Source: Limnoglobus sp.
GTDB lineage: Bacteria; Planctomycetota; Planctomycetia; Gemmatales; Gemmataceae
Assembly (NCBI GenBank): GCA_025353985.1
Contig: JANXNT010000601.1
Coordinates: forward strand, 1-33,489
Length of the DNA: 33,489 nucleotides
Direction of reading: 5' to 3'
Below, one piece after another: positions 17,255-26,598 of this stretch; positions within the stretch are counted from its first letter, which is position 1, and every line of letters starts with the position of its first letter. The translations under genes and the position numbers were made by a program. A model generated the notes under the pieces. It had not been told where the DNA came from. It did not search any database and saw only the letters and a program-made list of their open reading frames with translations.

Positions 17255-18103
17255 ATGCCATTTGAGCTGTTTGAAGATGAACGTGGCGACTTGCGGAACG
17301 CAAAGGCGTTTGCGGCTGCGTCGCACTTTGCGTACTTGCCGGCTGAGCGCGGTATTGAGGCGTTTCAGAGCGAACTCGGGCTGACGGCGAAGCTCATCAG
17401 CGTCAACAATACACAGGCGTATCTGGCGACGAACGACAACCACATCGTCGTAGCGTTTCGCGGCAGCGAAGGGCCGACGAGCATTGATGGCCTCAAAGAC
17501 TGGCTGCTGACGAACGCGATGAACTTGCTGATCGTGCCGCAAGGGAAACTGTCCACGGAGTTTCTCGCCGCTGGTGTCGGGGCGAAGTTTCACCAAGGGT
17601 TCGTCGGCGCGATTACCGACATTTGGGACGAACTTTACCCGCAACTCGAAGCCGAAGTGAAAGCGAAAGATCGCCCCGTTTGGGTGACAGGGCACAGCCT
17701 CGGCGGGGCACTCGCACTGCTAGGCGCGTGGCTGTTCAAACGCAAGTTTATCTCGGTGCATCAGGTCTATACGTTCGGCGCGCCGATGGTCGGCAACCAA
17801 GCCGTGGCGGATGCCTTTAACCGCGAGTTCCCGAATACGATTTTCCGCTACGTGAACCCACCCGACCCCGTGCCACTGTTGCCAATGATGAGCCTGGTGG
17901 CCAACGATTTCGCCCACTGCAACAAGCTGATGTTCCTCGGCGACGGCAACGAAGCCGCGAACCTGCTGACGTATTTGAAAGGGGCCGCCGGCGATGTCGC
18001 AACGGGGTTATTCAGCGGTGAAATCGGCGATAAAGTCTGGGGCGGCATCAAGAGCAAAGTGATGGCGCACCTCATGGACGACTACCGCAAACTCATCGGG
18101 TAA
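17255..18103 (+). CDS. Lipase class 3 family protein
   Basis: 'NHIVVAFRGSEGPTSIDGLKDWL', nucleophile elbow VTGHSLGGALALL, 'VYTFGAPMVGNQAVADAFNREFPNTIFRYVNPPDPVPLLP'. Confidence 0.9.
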   Translation: MPFELFEDERGDLRNAKAFAAASHFAYLPAERGIEAFQSELGLTAKLISVNNTQAYLATNDNHIVVAFRGSEGPTSIDGLKDWLLTNAMNLLIVPQGKLSTEFLAAGVGAKFHQGFVGAITDIWDELYPQLEAEVKAKDRPVWVTGHSLGGALALLGAWLFKRKFISVHQVYTFGAPMVGNQAVADAFNREFPNTIFRYVNPPDPVPLLPMMSLVANDFAHCNKLMFLGDGNEAANLLTYLKGAAGDVATGLFSGEIGDKVWGGIKSKVMAHLMDDYRKLIG

Positions 18104-18121
18104 ACCATCGATCCCTTGAAT

Positions 18122-18142
18122 CACCCAGGTGCTCCCTGGGTG
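18122..18142. repeat. Hairpin CACCCAGG-TGCTC-CCTGGGTG between convergent genes
   Basis: Perfect 8-bp inverted repeat between lipase (+) and TIM-barrel protein (-); terminator or dispersed repeat. Confidence 0.7.
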
Positions 18143-18164
18143 CCACATCCCAAGATTCGCTAGC

Positions 18165-19340
18165 TTACCCCTTTAGCATTTCGTCGTGCCTCATTCCGCT
18201 TGGTGGCAAGTCGGCTTTGCGGCAATTGGCGAGTGCAGCCCGTGCGCCGGAAATCTGATCCGCGTCGTTGTCTTCCCACTCGATGCTGACGGCTCCGTCG
18301 TAACCGACGCGGTTGAGTTCGATGAAAATCTCTTCGAGGCTATTCGCGTCGCGATCCGTACCGGCCGTGACGAACTTCCAGCCGTTGGTCCAGTGGCCCA
18401 TACTCCGGTGGCCGCCCAAGCGACCGCCGCGGCAACTTTCGCGCTCGACTTGCACGCCTTTCACGTGGGCGCAGTGAATGTAATCCTTGAACTCGCGGAT
18501 GAACTGGATCACCGAGACGTTCTGCCATTCGAGGTGGCTCCCGTCGAGGTTGAAGCCGACGGTGCCTTCAAAACCCGCACGGTTCATGTGGTTGATGTAA
18601 TCGCTGGCGCTCTCGAGGTCGCCCATCGCGCGTTCGCTCGGGTGACATTCGAGGTCGAACGTGACGCCGTATTGTTTGCACAATGTCCAAATCGGGCCGA
18701 AGCGTTCGACGATGAGTTCGAGCGCGACTTCGCGGACGTCGGCGAGTGCGTAACCTTCAATTTCGGAAGGCAGTGGCGGGAACAGGAACCAGTGGCTCCA
18801 GCAGTTGGCGGGCGAGCCGACGAAGCCGGGGAGTGCGACCTTGCGGCCCTGAATTTTGCTCAGGTGACCGGCATAACGAACGCACGCTTCGAGGTCTTTC
18901 TTCGCTTCAGCATGAACGAGTGTCGCGACTTCGGGCGGCACGTAGTACGGGTCGGTTCGTGGCGGATTGTTACCCGCAGCACGCCACGCTTTGTACGCGG
19001 CCTTCGCGGCCCCTTTGCCACTACAGAAATTCAGCGTCTTGGCGCTCGGTTCGTCGCCGAGAATTTGCCCCTGCAAATGGCTCGCCACGGTGAAGATTTC
19101 GAGTCCGTGCGCCTGTGCGAGCGCCACCCGTTCGCGGGCAAACGCGGCCGCGCCTTCGTCGGTATCGCAGCGGCGCAAGTCGAGTTCCCACGAGGCTTCT
19201 TCCCAGCCATCGAAGCCCGATTCCTTGACGAACTGGATCCACGGCGCTTCGGGCACGTTGCCGAACTGCCCGCGAACGAGGCCGATCTGGTGGAAACTGC
19301 CTTTTCCATTCTTATGCGTCGGCGTTTGATGGAAACCCAT
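18165..19340 (-). CDS. Sugar phosphate isomerase/epimerase family (xylose-isomerase-like TIM barrel)
   Basis: 'FDLECHPSERAMGDLESASDYINHMNRAGFEGTVGFNLDGSHLEWQNVSVIQFIREFKDYIHCAHVKG...VGYDGAVSIEWEDNDAD'. Start likely MGFHQTPT at 19340 rather than 19376. Confidence 0.88.
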   Translation of the reverse strand: MGFHQTPTHKNGKGSFHQIGLVRGQFGNVPEAPWIQFVKESGFDGWEEASWELDLRRCDTDEGAAAFARERVALAQAHGLEIFTVASHLQGQILGDEPSAKTLNFCSGKGAAKAAYKAWRAAGNNPPRTDPYYVPPEVATLVHAEAKKDLEACVRYAGHLSKIQGRKVALPGFVGSPANCWSHWFLFPPLPSEIEGYALADVREVALELIVERFGPIWTLCKQYGVTFDLECHPSERAMGDLESASDYINHMNRAGFEGTVGFNLDGSHLEWQNVSVIQFIREFKDYIHCAHVKGVQVERESCRGGRLGGHRSMGHWTNGWKFVTAGTDRDANSLEEIFIELNRVGYDGAVSIEWEDNDADQISGARAALANCRKADLPPSGMRHDEMLKG

Positions 19341-19483
19341 GGGGAGAAGACCTCGAACGAAGGAAGGAAACCGCAACAGTTATGCAGGGTTTATATGTAT
19401 TGGTCGAATGGTTTTCGTTTAGCCGCGCCGCGGAGTCTTCGGAGCGAAGCGCGCGCTCGGTGTATCGAAACATGGAACGATCG

Positions 19484-20821
19484 TTACGGCATCAACACGC
19501 CGGCGACGGCAGCGTTAACGAGTGTCGCGAGGAAGCCACCGAGGAGCGCGCGGAAGCCGAGGCGGGCGAGGTCGCCGCGACGTTCTTTGGCCATCGCGCC
19601 GATGCCGCCGATCTGGATGCCGATCGAACTGATGTTCGCGAAACCGGTCAGCGCGTAGGTGGCAATTGCGTAGGAACGGGTCGACATGCCCGTTTCGGTA
19701 CCGGGCTTGAACAGGCGCGTCATCTGATCGAACGCGAGGAACTCGTTGCCGACGAGCTTCACGCCGAGAAGTTGCGCGACCTTCGGTACGTCGGCAGTAT
19801 CTACGCCGAGAATGTGCGCCACTGGTGCGAAGACGTACGAGAAGAACGCTTCCAGCGACCACGCCGGATTAAAGTATCCGATGCACGCATTCGCGAGCGC
19901 AATCAGTGCGAGGAAAGCGATCAGCATCGCGACGATGTTAATCGCGAGCATCATGCCATCCGACGCCCCCGCGGCAGCGGCATCGATCACGTTCGCGTGC
20001 GGTTTTTCGTTGGAAATCGTCACGTCGCCGCGCGTCTCGGGTTCTTCGGTTTCGGGATAGAGAATCTTCGAAATGTACAGCCCGCACGGTGCGGCCATCA
20101 CGCTCGTGGCAAGGATCGACATGGCGGCATTCGGGATGCCCGCTTTGTTCATGATGTCGATGTAAATCGCCATCACGCCGCCCGCGATCGTTGCCATGCC
20201 GCCGATCATAATGGCGAGCAACTCGGATTGTGTCATCTTGGCGACGTACGGTTTGACGATCAGCGGCGCTTCGGTTTGACCCATAAACACGTTCGCCGCC
20301 GCCGAGAGACTTTCCGCCCCACTCACGCCTTTTTTGCCCATCAGCAAGACCATCGCTTTGGCAAACACCCAGACGACCGCTTGCAAAATCCGCAAGTGAT
20401 ATAGTACGCTGAACAGTGATGCCACGAAGATGACGGTACACGTGAGTGTGATCAGAAACGGGATGCCGGTCTTCGCGCCGAACGCGCCGTCCATCGCTTT
20501 ATCGCTGGCGAGCGGGCCGAAAATCCAACTGCCTGCCTTGCTATACTCGACGCCTTTCGTGATGACATTGCCCGCGAATTCGAAGCCATCGCGAACGCGA
20601 TCGACCTTCAGAATGAGCACCGCGAGCGAGAGTTGCATGAGGATGCCCGCGATCACGACGCGGCGATTGATCGCGCGGATATCCCGCGAAAACAGGAACG
20701 CCACGGCGATGAGCGTTGGCACCCCAACGAGCGAGCGCATACGCGGATCGTCGATCGCATAACTCGCAGCGAACAGCGCCGCGACAACAACGGCAACCGC
20801 AGCACGAAGCGGAAATTTCAT
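19484..20821 (-). CDS. Concentrative nucleoside transporter (CNT, NupC/NupG family)
   Basis: Multi-TM; 'AANVFMGQTEAPLIVKPYVAKMTQSELLAIMIGGMATIAGGVMAIY', 'ALTGFANISSIGIQIGGIGAMAKERRGDLARLGFRALLGG'. Confidence 0.93.
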   Translation of the reverse strand: MKFPLRAAVAVVVAALFAASYAIDDPRMRSLVGVPTLIAVAFLFSRDIRAINRRVVIAGILMQLSLAVLILKVDRVRDGFEFAGNVITKGVEYSKAGSWIFGPLASDKAMDGAFGAKTGIPFLITLTCTVIFVASLFSVLYHLRILQAVVWVFAKAMVLLMGKKGVSGAESLSAAANVFMGQTEAPLIVKPYVAKMTQSELLAIMIGGMATIAGGVMAIYIDIMNKAGIPNAAMSILATSVMAAPCGLYISKILYPETEEPETRGDVTISNEKPHANVIDAAAAGASDGMMLAINIVAMLIAFLALIALANACIGYFNPAWSLEAFFSYVFAPVAHILGVDTADVPKVAQLLGVKLVGNEFLAFDQMTRLFKPGTETGMSTRSYAIATYALTGFANISSIGIQIGGIGAMAKERRGDLARLGFRALLGGFLATLVNAAVAGVLMP

Positions 20822-20855
20822 GGGCGTACTCGGGGGACGGGTAGTTCGGAGTCTC

Positions 20856-23800
20856 TCACTTACCGATCGCGTTCAACAAACTTTCTTCGTCGCGCGGCAG
20901 CGACCACACGGACAGATTCAGTTCGAATTTCGCCGCGTCTTTCGGCTCGGGTAGCCGCAAGATCGCGGACCAACCGCCGCCCGATTTCGGCACGAATTGC
21001 CAGGCGGTATCGGGTGGCCCGGCTGTCAGCATCAGCACCATCGCGCGGTCGCCATCGGGTAGCACGAGCTTCGCGCCGATGGCGGGAACTTCGGGTTCGC
21101 TGGCCTTCCAGTTGATGGCCAATTTCGTGCCACTCGGTGCATAGACGCGCGGCTCGCCGTTCGTGCTACCGGCGTTCAGCCACGTCGTTCGATTCGCGGG
21201 AACTTCGGCGAGTATCCGACGGGAAATGCCCGAAGCCACGGAGGCTTTCATCGGCACAGGAGTATCCGCGATGACGATCTCGCCCTTCTCGGTGTCGTTG
21301 CCCACGCGGTAGCGGAACGTCGGATTGCCGCTGATATCCAAGGTGTAACTGTCGAACTGCACGTGGCGTGGGCCTTGATAGATTTTCTCGAGTGGCACCG
21401 GCGAACCGTACGAATAATCGTTCACTCGTTTCGCGAAGTCTGGCACTTTGCGGCTACTCGTGAGGCCCCACGGGTTACCTGGCGGCGCGCTATAAAACTT
21501 CGGCCCGAGCAGCTTCGCGGGTGCCCCACCGCGATTGTCCCACACCGGCGAGGCATCGAGGAAGTTGCCTTCCCATGCGTAACTGAGGCGACACTGTTCG
21601 GCATCGAACACCGCGTTCACGCCACCCGGATAGCCGATGGCAATCGCCTTCGTTCCGGCCCCATCGGGCATGAAGGTTCGCAGCATCTCAGGGCGGTTCG
21701 TCACCTTCAAAATCAACCCTTTCGGCGGTTCCATTCCGGCGGGTAACGGCAACCCTGGCCCGAGCGAAAAGTACGCCCAGAGTGCTTCGATTTGCGCATC
21801 GGCGTTGCCGTTGAGAATGCCCGCGAATGCGGAGATGCCGTTGTTGAAGTTCTGCGGCATCCGCGTTCCCGGCGTGATGCGTTGCGGGTTGTGCATCCAG
21901 CGCGAGTTCCATTCGAGACGGACGCGCTCGGCGGTGCGAGCGAGATCCGGCCCGCGTGTGCCACCCCCAACGAACCCGCTGATGTCGTGGCAGCCGATGC
22001 AGCCGAGGCCTTCTTTCCCAGCGAGTTTGCGGCCCGCCTCCACTTTTGCCGACGTGAACTCGACCTTCGCGGTCGAAGAATCGGGGACGGTCCCTTCGGC
22101 GTGTGCGAACGCTTCCGGAAGGTGGCCGACATTGCCTTCGCCGTATTGCGGCATCCGCACGTTCATCCACGGTCGCGCACGCCCACCCTGAACGAGCACC
22201 GATTTTAGCCAACTCGTTTTCGACTTATGCCCGATGCTCGTGAGCCGCGGCGGTTGCACATCGTCGGCGTTCTCGGCATTCTCAAGCTTCTTCATCTGGT
22301 CGCCGAGTTCGGTACCGATGCCACCCTCGCCGTCGCGCTGGTGACAGTTGAGGCAATTGAATCGCTTGAGTGCGGTGCGAACTTGGTACGCACTGGAAAT
22401 GGCGTTCGTGTTCTGCGATGTCAGAAACGCGGCGATTGACGAACGCTGGGCCGCATCGAAGGCATACACCGGCGTCTTGTCGGCAAGCGGTTTTTCACTC
22501 AAACAGCCGCTCGATGGCTTCGTTCGCACGCTGGCCAATCCGACGACCGCAGCGTTCGGCAACGCCTTGCCAGCCACTTCGACGGTGTGGCAATTCGTGC
22601 AGCCCTTTTGCGTCAGCAACCGTTTGCCAACGTCGCGCCATTGGTCGCTCACCTTCAATTTGTCGAACGCTTCCTTTTCGAGTTTGGGTGCGAATGCGGA
22701 CGGCGCGAGTTTCGGCATCGGGACTTTCATGCGGTCGAGCGTGTCGTCGGTGGTTCGACAAAGGTGCCTCGCAATGTCGCGCGCTTCTGTGGCGTTCAGC
22801 GTCATGTTCGGCATTCGGCCGTGCGGATTCGTCTTCAACGGGTCGAGTAAGTAGGCTTGCAGTTCTTCGGGTTTCGTCTTGCTGCCCAGCGTGCCGAGCG
22901 AATACAGCGACTGTGCGCCGGTTGTCGAGCCGAGGCCGTAAAAGGTGCCACGCGCATCGACCGCAGTCGGCTTGTCGTCCTCGTCATCTTCGGATTTCTT
23001 CGCGGTGGCCGCGAGTTGTTTGCCGTGGCACGCCGCACATCCCGTGGTCGTGAACAGCTTCTGCCCGTTCGCGATGCTCTTCGAATATTCGCTGGAAATC
23101 GAAGGCATCCGCGTTTCCGTCATCGGCCCACCGAGCGACGTGAGGTACTGCACTACGGCATAGCGTTCGGCCTGGCCCGTGTCATCGTCGGCGAACAGCT
23201 TCGGCATCGTCGTGTGCGGGCGCAATTTCGTGGGGTCGGCGAGCCACGCATCGAGCCAACCGGGGTACACCCGATGGCCGATGGCGCTCAGGTTCGGCCC
23301 ACGACGATCGACGAACGCTTTTGCTTCGTCTGGATTGACAGCGGCATGACACTTCACGCACGCATGTTCCTCGAACAGGAACCGACCGCGATCAAAAGCG
23401 TCGACTTGCGTATCGGCAACAGCTGCGATGCGGCCGAAGAAGAAGTACGGCACCGGCTCTTGGCGGAACCCCGGCCCCTGCCAAAGCAGTTCGATGCGGT
23501 GCGCGTCTTGGCCCTTTAATTCGTAAGTGGCGGTGAAGCTTAAAACCTTCGCGGGAAGCAGCAATTCCGGGCCGACGTGGATTGCCTCGCCGGTGGCATC
23601 GCCTGTCACATCGAGTGACTTGTAAACCTCCGCACCATCGGCCAGCGTCACGTTCACGGTGCCATTTGAAGCGCGCGTCGCAAAGGTGTACTTTCCCTGC
23701 GTGACGATCTGAATGTACCCGCGCCAGACGATCTTGCTCGCACTCGCCAGTCGCGGGTCGGGCGACTCACCCGCCGGGATCGTAATACCAACTCCCGAGA

Positions 23801-23948
23801 CGATACGAGTGACTGTGCTAGTCTGCGGTCGCTCGGTGAACTGCGTGCTATCCATCGTCAGGCCGGGTTTGAGGTCTTTACGCTCGACCGCAAAACCAGT
23901 CGTAGCCAGCGCGAGTAAAGTCACGGCAGCAAGGGTGTATCGGTTCAT
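20856..23948 (-). CDS. PA14-like domain multiheme cytochrome c (five CXXCH)
   Basis: Signal peptide; PA14-like region 'YIQIVTQGKYTFATRASNGTVNVTLADGAEV'; CVKCH, CAACH, CTNCH, CLNCH, CIGCH motifs. Confidence 0.9.
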   Translation of the reverse strand: MNRYTLAAVTLLALATTGFAVERKDLKPGLTMDSTQFTERPQTSTVTRIVSGVGITIPAGESPDPRLASASKIVWRGYIQIVTQGKYTFATRASNGTVNVTLADGAEVYKSLDVTGDATGEAIHVGPELLLPAKVLSFTATYELKGQDAHRIELLWQGPGFRQEPVPYFFFGRIAAVADTQVDAFDRGRFLFEEHACVKCHAAVNPDEAKAFVDRRGPNLSAIGHRVYPGWLDAWLADPTKLRPHTTMPKLFADDDTGQAERYAVVQYLTSLGGPMTETRMPSISSEYSKSIANGQKLFTTTGCAACHGKQLAATAKKSEDDEDDKPTAVDARGTFYGLGSTTGAQSLYSLGTLGSKTKPEELQAYLLDPLKTNPHGRMPNMTLNATEARDIARHLCRTTDDTLDRMKVPMPKLAPSAFAPKLEKEAFDKLKVSDQWRDVGKRLLTQKGCTNCHTVEVAGKALPNAAVVGLASVRTKPSSGCLSEKPLADKTPVYAFDAAQRSSIAAFLTSQNTNAISSAYQVRTALKRFNCLNCHQRDGEGGIGTELGDQMKKLENAENADDVQPPRLTSIGHKSKTSWLKSVLVQGGRARPWMNVRMPQYGEGNVGHLPEAFAHAEGTVPDSSTAKVEFTSAKVEAGRKLAGKEGLGCIGCHDISGFVGGGTRGPDLARTAERVRLEWNSRWMHNPQRITPGTRMPQNFNNGISAFAGILNGNADAQIEALWAYFSLGPGLPLPAGMEPPKGLILKVTNRPEMLRTFMPDGAGTKAIAIGYPGGVNAVFDAEQCRLSYAWEGNFLDASPVWDNRGGAPAKLLGPKFYSAPPGNPWGLTSSRKVPDFAKRVNDYSYGSPVPLEKIYQGPRHVQFDSYTLDISGNPTFRYRVGNDTEKGEIVIADTPVPMKASVASGISRRILAEVPANRTTWLNAGSTNGEPRVYAPSGTKLAINWKASEPEVPAIGAKLVLPDGDRAMVLMLTAGPPDTAWQFVPKSGGGWSAILRLPEPKDAAKFELNLSVWSLPRDEESLLNAIGK

Positions 23949-24118
23949 GCGGAGTGGGTGCCGGTGAAGTCGCAGTTTGATTCAGATAGTACGATTATGC
24001 GGACGGCGAACGAGATCGCAAGTCGAATCGGCCATCGCCAAGATTCATCGGAGAGTCGATCTGTTAATGTACTGCCATAGATTAATGGGAGTATGCCGCA
24101 GCTAAAGGAATCGCCACG

Positions 24119-25093
24119 ATGGACGCAATCGTCGAAGAGCCGGAACCCGAGTGCGAGTTCGATGGCCCTTGGAAAGAAGCGATCGAATGGTTCTTCGAAC
24201 CATTCGTCGAGTTCTTTTTCCCGCAAGTGTACGCGAACATCGACGTCGAACGCGGCCATGAATTTTTAGACAAAGAGCTCGAACGCATCGCGCCCGATTC
24301 CGCGAAGGGCCGAGGCACCGTCGATAAACTCGCGAAAGTCTGGATGCGCGATGGGCAAGAGCAATGGTTGCTCATTCACGTCGAAGTGCAAAGCCAGGAA
24401 CAATCTGCATTCGCCGAGCGAATGTACACGTACAACCACCGACTCTGCGACAAGTACGGCACCATGCCGGTGAGTCTCGCGATCCTCGGCGACGACCGCT
24501 TGAACTGGCGACCGAGCGAGTTCGTGGCAGGTCGTTGGGGTTGCGAAGTGCGGTTCACATTTCCGACGGCGAAGCTGCTAGAATATGCCTCACGGGAGCA
24601 AGAACTCACGACCGACCGGAACCCGTTTGCGGCGGTAACACTCGCACACTTAAAGACGCTCGAAACCCGCGGCGACCCGAGCGCAAGAGTGCAATGGAAA
24701 CTGGCACTCGTGCGTAGCCTCTACGATCGCGGCTTCGACAAACGCCGCGTGCGATTGTTATTCAACACGATCGACTGGATAATGACCCTGGCCCCAACAC
24801 GCGAGACCATATTCATGAACGAAGTACACGACGCCGAAAAGAAGCAAGCCGAGCCATTCCTGTATCCGTACCAGCGGGTGTTGGTGGCACAAGCGACCCT
24901 GAAAGGCCGCAATGAACAAGCCTACGAGAACATCGAGTCGATTCTCGACTTCAAGTACGGAGAAGCGGGCGTAGCACTGATGCCACGCGTACTTCAGATT
25001 CAAGATGCTGCTGCTCTCAAGAGCTTGCTTTTATTTCTCGTGATTGCACCCGACCTGACAGCCGTTCGCGAACGGTTGGCGACCAAGGAGTGA
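24119..25093 (+). CDS. Rpn/YdaD-like PD-(D/E)XK putative nuclease (transposase_31-related family)
   Basis: 324 aa: 'DKLAKVWMRDGQEQWLLIHVEVQSQEQSAFAERMYTYNHRLCDKYGTMPVSLAILGDD' with the HVEVQ motif typical of this family. Confidence 0.8.
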   Translation: MDAIVEEPEPECEFDGPWKEAIEWFFEPFVEFFFPQVYANIDVERGHEFLDKELERIAPDSAKGRGTVDKLAKVWMRDGQEQWLLIHVEVQSQEQSAFAERMYTYNHRLCDKYGTMPVSLAILGDDRLNWRPSEFVAGRWGCEVRFTFPTAKLLEYASREQELTTDRNPFAAVTLAHLKTLETRGDPSARVQWKLALVRSLYDRGFDKRRVRLLFNTIDWIMTLAPTRETIFMNEVHDAEKKQAEPFLYPYQRVLVAQATLKGRNEQAYENIESILDFKYGEAGVALMPRVLQIQDAAALKSLLLFLVIAPDLTAVRERLATKE

Positions 25094-25154
25094 AGGTACT
25101 GCACGACATTCGCTAGAATACTCACCCGGACAAACTCCCGGCGTTTCAACCAGG

Positions 25155-25961
25155 ATGGTTATGGCACGTGTTTCTGGGCGATGGGTTTCGCTCTCGACCA
25201 ATCGACGGATGATTACCGAATTGATGTCGGCGTGCCGTGGTATGCCGATCATTTCGATCGAGCGAACGATGGCGCTCGCCGATGTGGTTGCGGCCCGCGA
25301 GGCGTTGCTCGAACCGCCGCCGTGGGTGGCGCTCTTCGCGAAAGCCTACGCGATCGTTGCGGAACGGCGTCCGGAATTGCGGCGCTCGTATCTGCCGTTC
25401 CCGTGGCCGCATTTCTACGAAGCCGACGAAACCATCTGTTCGATTGCCATCGAACGAAATGACGCAACAGAACCCGCCATCTACTTCGGGTTGTACCGTT
25501 CGCCGAATCGGCAACCGATCTCGCAGTTGCAGCACGCCATTCGCGGGTGGCTGGCGAAACCGGTCAAGGAAGTCAGCGAATTTCGCCAGATGCTGCAGTT
25601 TATGCGCGTGCCGCGACCGTTGCGCAAGCTGCTGTGGTGGTTTGCGGTAAAGGTATCTGGACGCATGCGCACGAAGCACTTTGGCACGTGCGGAATCAGC
25701 ACGACGGCCGGTGCGGGCGCGACGTGCCTGAATCTCATCGCCCCCACAACGGCGACGCTGAATTGCGGTTTGTTTCAACCCGATGGCACGCTCGCGGTGC
25801 GGCTACACTTCGACCATCGCGTCTTCGATGGGATGCCCGCCGCCCGCGCGCTATTGGAAATGGAACACGCACTAAAGGGTAGTATTCTCAGCGAACTTCG
25901 CACGATGGCCGGCACCAGCAACCGCATCGGCGTACGGAATGTCGATGTCGTCGTAAGATAG
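25155..25961 (+). CDS. 2-oxoacid dehydrogenase E2 acyltransferase-like protein without lipoyl domain
   Basis: C-terminal 'LAVRLHFDHRVFDGMPAARALLEMEHALKG' matches the HxxxDG catalytic motif of the CAT/E2 superfamily; no lipoyl or peripheral-subunit domain seen. Confidence 0.7.
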   Translation: MVMARVSGRWVSLSTNRRMITELMSACRGMPIISIERTMALADVVAAREALLEPPPWVALFAKAYAIVAERRPELRRSYLPFPWPHFYEADETICSIAIERNDATEPAIYFGLYRSPNRQPISQLQHAIRGWLAKPVKEVSEFRQMLQFMRVPRPLRKLLWWFAVKVSGRMRTKHFGTCGISTTAGAGATCLNLIAPTTATLNCGLFQPDGTLAVRLHFDHRVFDGMPAARALLEMEHALKGSILSELRTMAGTSNRIGVRNVDVVVR

Positions 25962-26021
25962 GACTTCACCTAAGTCTGGCTGGTATGATGACGAAAAGTT
26001 GCAAACCCACGCGAGACGAAA

Positions 26022-26585
26022 ATGACCAGCGCGACGCTCGCAATACCGACGATGACGGCCGACGAATTTCTGCGTGAATACGCGGACGATTCGCGGGTCG
26101 AACTCGTCGATGGCCAACTCCGGAGACTGCAAATGCCCGGTGCCGAACATGGCCGCGTGTGTAGCTTGGTGAATTACTATCTGACCGGCTACACGATGTT
26201 GCACAACCTCGGTCGCGTTGTCGGCAACGACACGTTCATTCGCACGCGCATCGATCCGGTTGGCTTCCGTGGGGCCGACGTTTGCTACATCAGTTTCGCG
26301 ACGTTACCTGCCGATCAGCCGATGCCGGTGGGGCACTTGCTACCTCCACTGGAACTCGTCGTCGAAGTGCGTTCGCCATCGGATTCGATCCCTGACATGA
26401 CCGAGAAAGCCGCCGAGTACAACCGCGCCGGCGTGCAAGTCGTGCTGGTCCTCGACCCGCAAAACGAGACCGTGGCGGTGTTTCGGGAACACGAATTTCC
26501 GCAACGCTTCCACAACGGCGACCGCCTCACACTCCCCGACATCCTGCCCGGCTTCGATGTGCCCATCGCCAAGTTCTTTCAGTGA
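26022..26585 (+). CDS. Uma2-family endonuclease
   Basis: 'MTADEFLREYADDSRVELVDGQLRRLQMPGAEHGRVCSLVNYYL...GADVCYISFATLP...LELVVEVRSPSDSIPDMTEKAAEYNRAGVQVVLVLDP...PGFDVPIAKFFQ'. Confidence 0.92.
   Translation: MTSATLAIPTMTADEFLREYADDSRVELVDGQLRRLQMPGAEHGRVCSLVNYYLTGYTMLHNLGRVVGNDTFIRTRIDPVGFRGADVCYISFATLPADQPMPVGHLLPPLELVVEVRSPSDSIPDMTEKAAEYNRAGVQVVLVLDPQNETVAVFREHEFPQRFHNGDRLTLPDILPGFDVPIAKFFQ
26550..26579. repeat. 30-bp direct repeat, copy 1 (3' end of Uma2 gene)
   Basis: GGCTTCGATGTGCCCATCGCCAAGTTCTTT, identical to 28010-28039. Confidence 0.95.
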
Positions 26586-26598
26586 TTCTGCTACAGAA

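Noticed and set aside
18186-19658. 490-aa + strand ORF opposite the TIM-barrel isomerase
   Set aside because: Antisense to a recognisable protein and no own motif.
19382-20404. 340-aa + strand ORF rich in Arg/His/Asp
   Set aside because: Antisense shadow of the CNT transporter.
24119-25093. Rpn-like gene as an active transposon
   Set aside because: No terminal inverted repeats or target duplications seen around it; this family consists of putative PD-(D/E)XK nucleases, not demonstrated transposases here.
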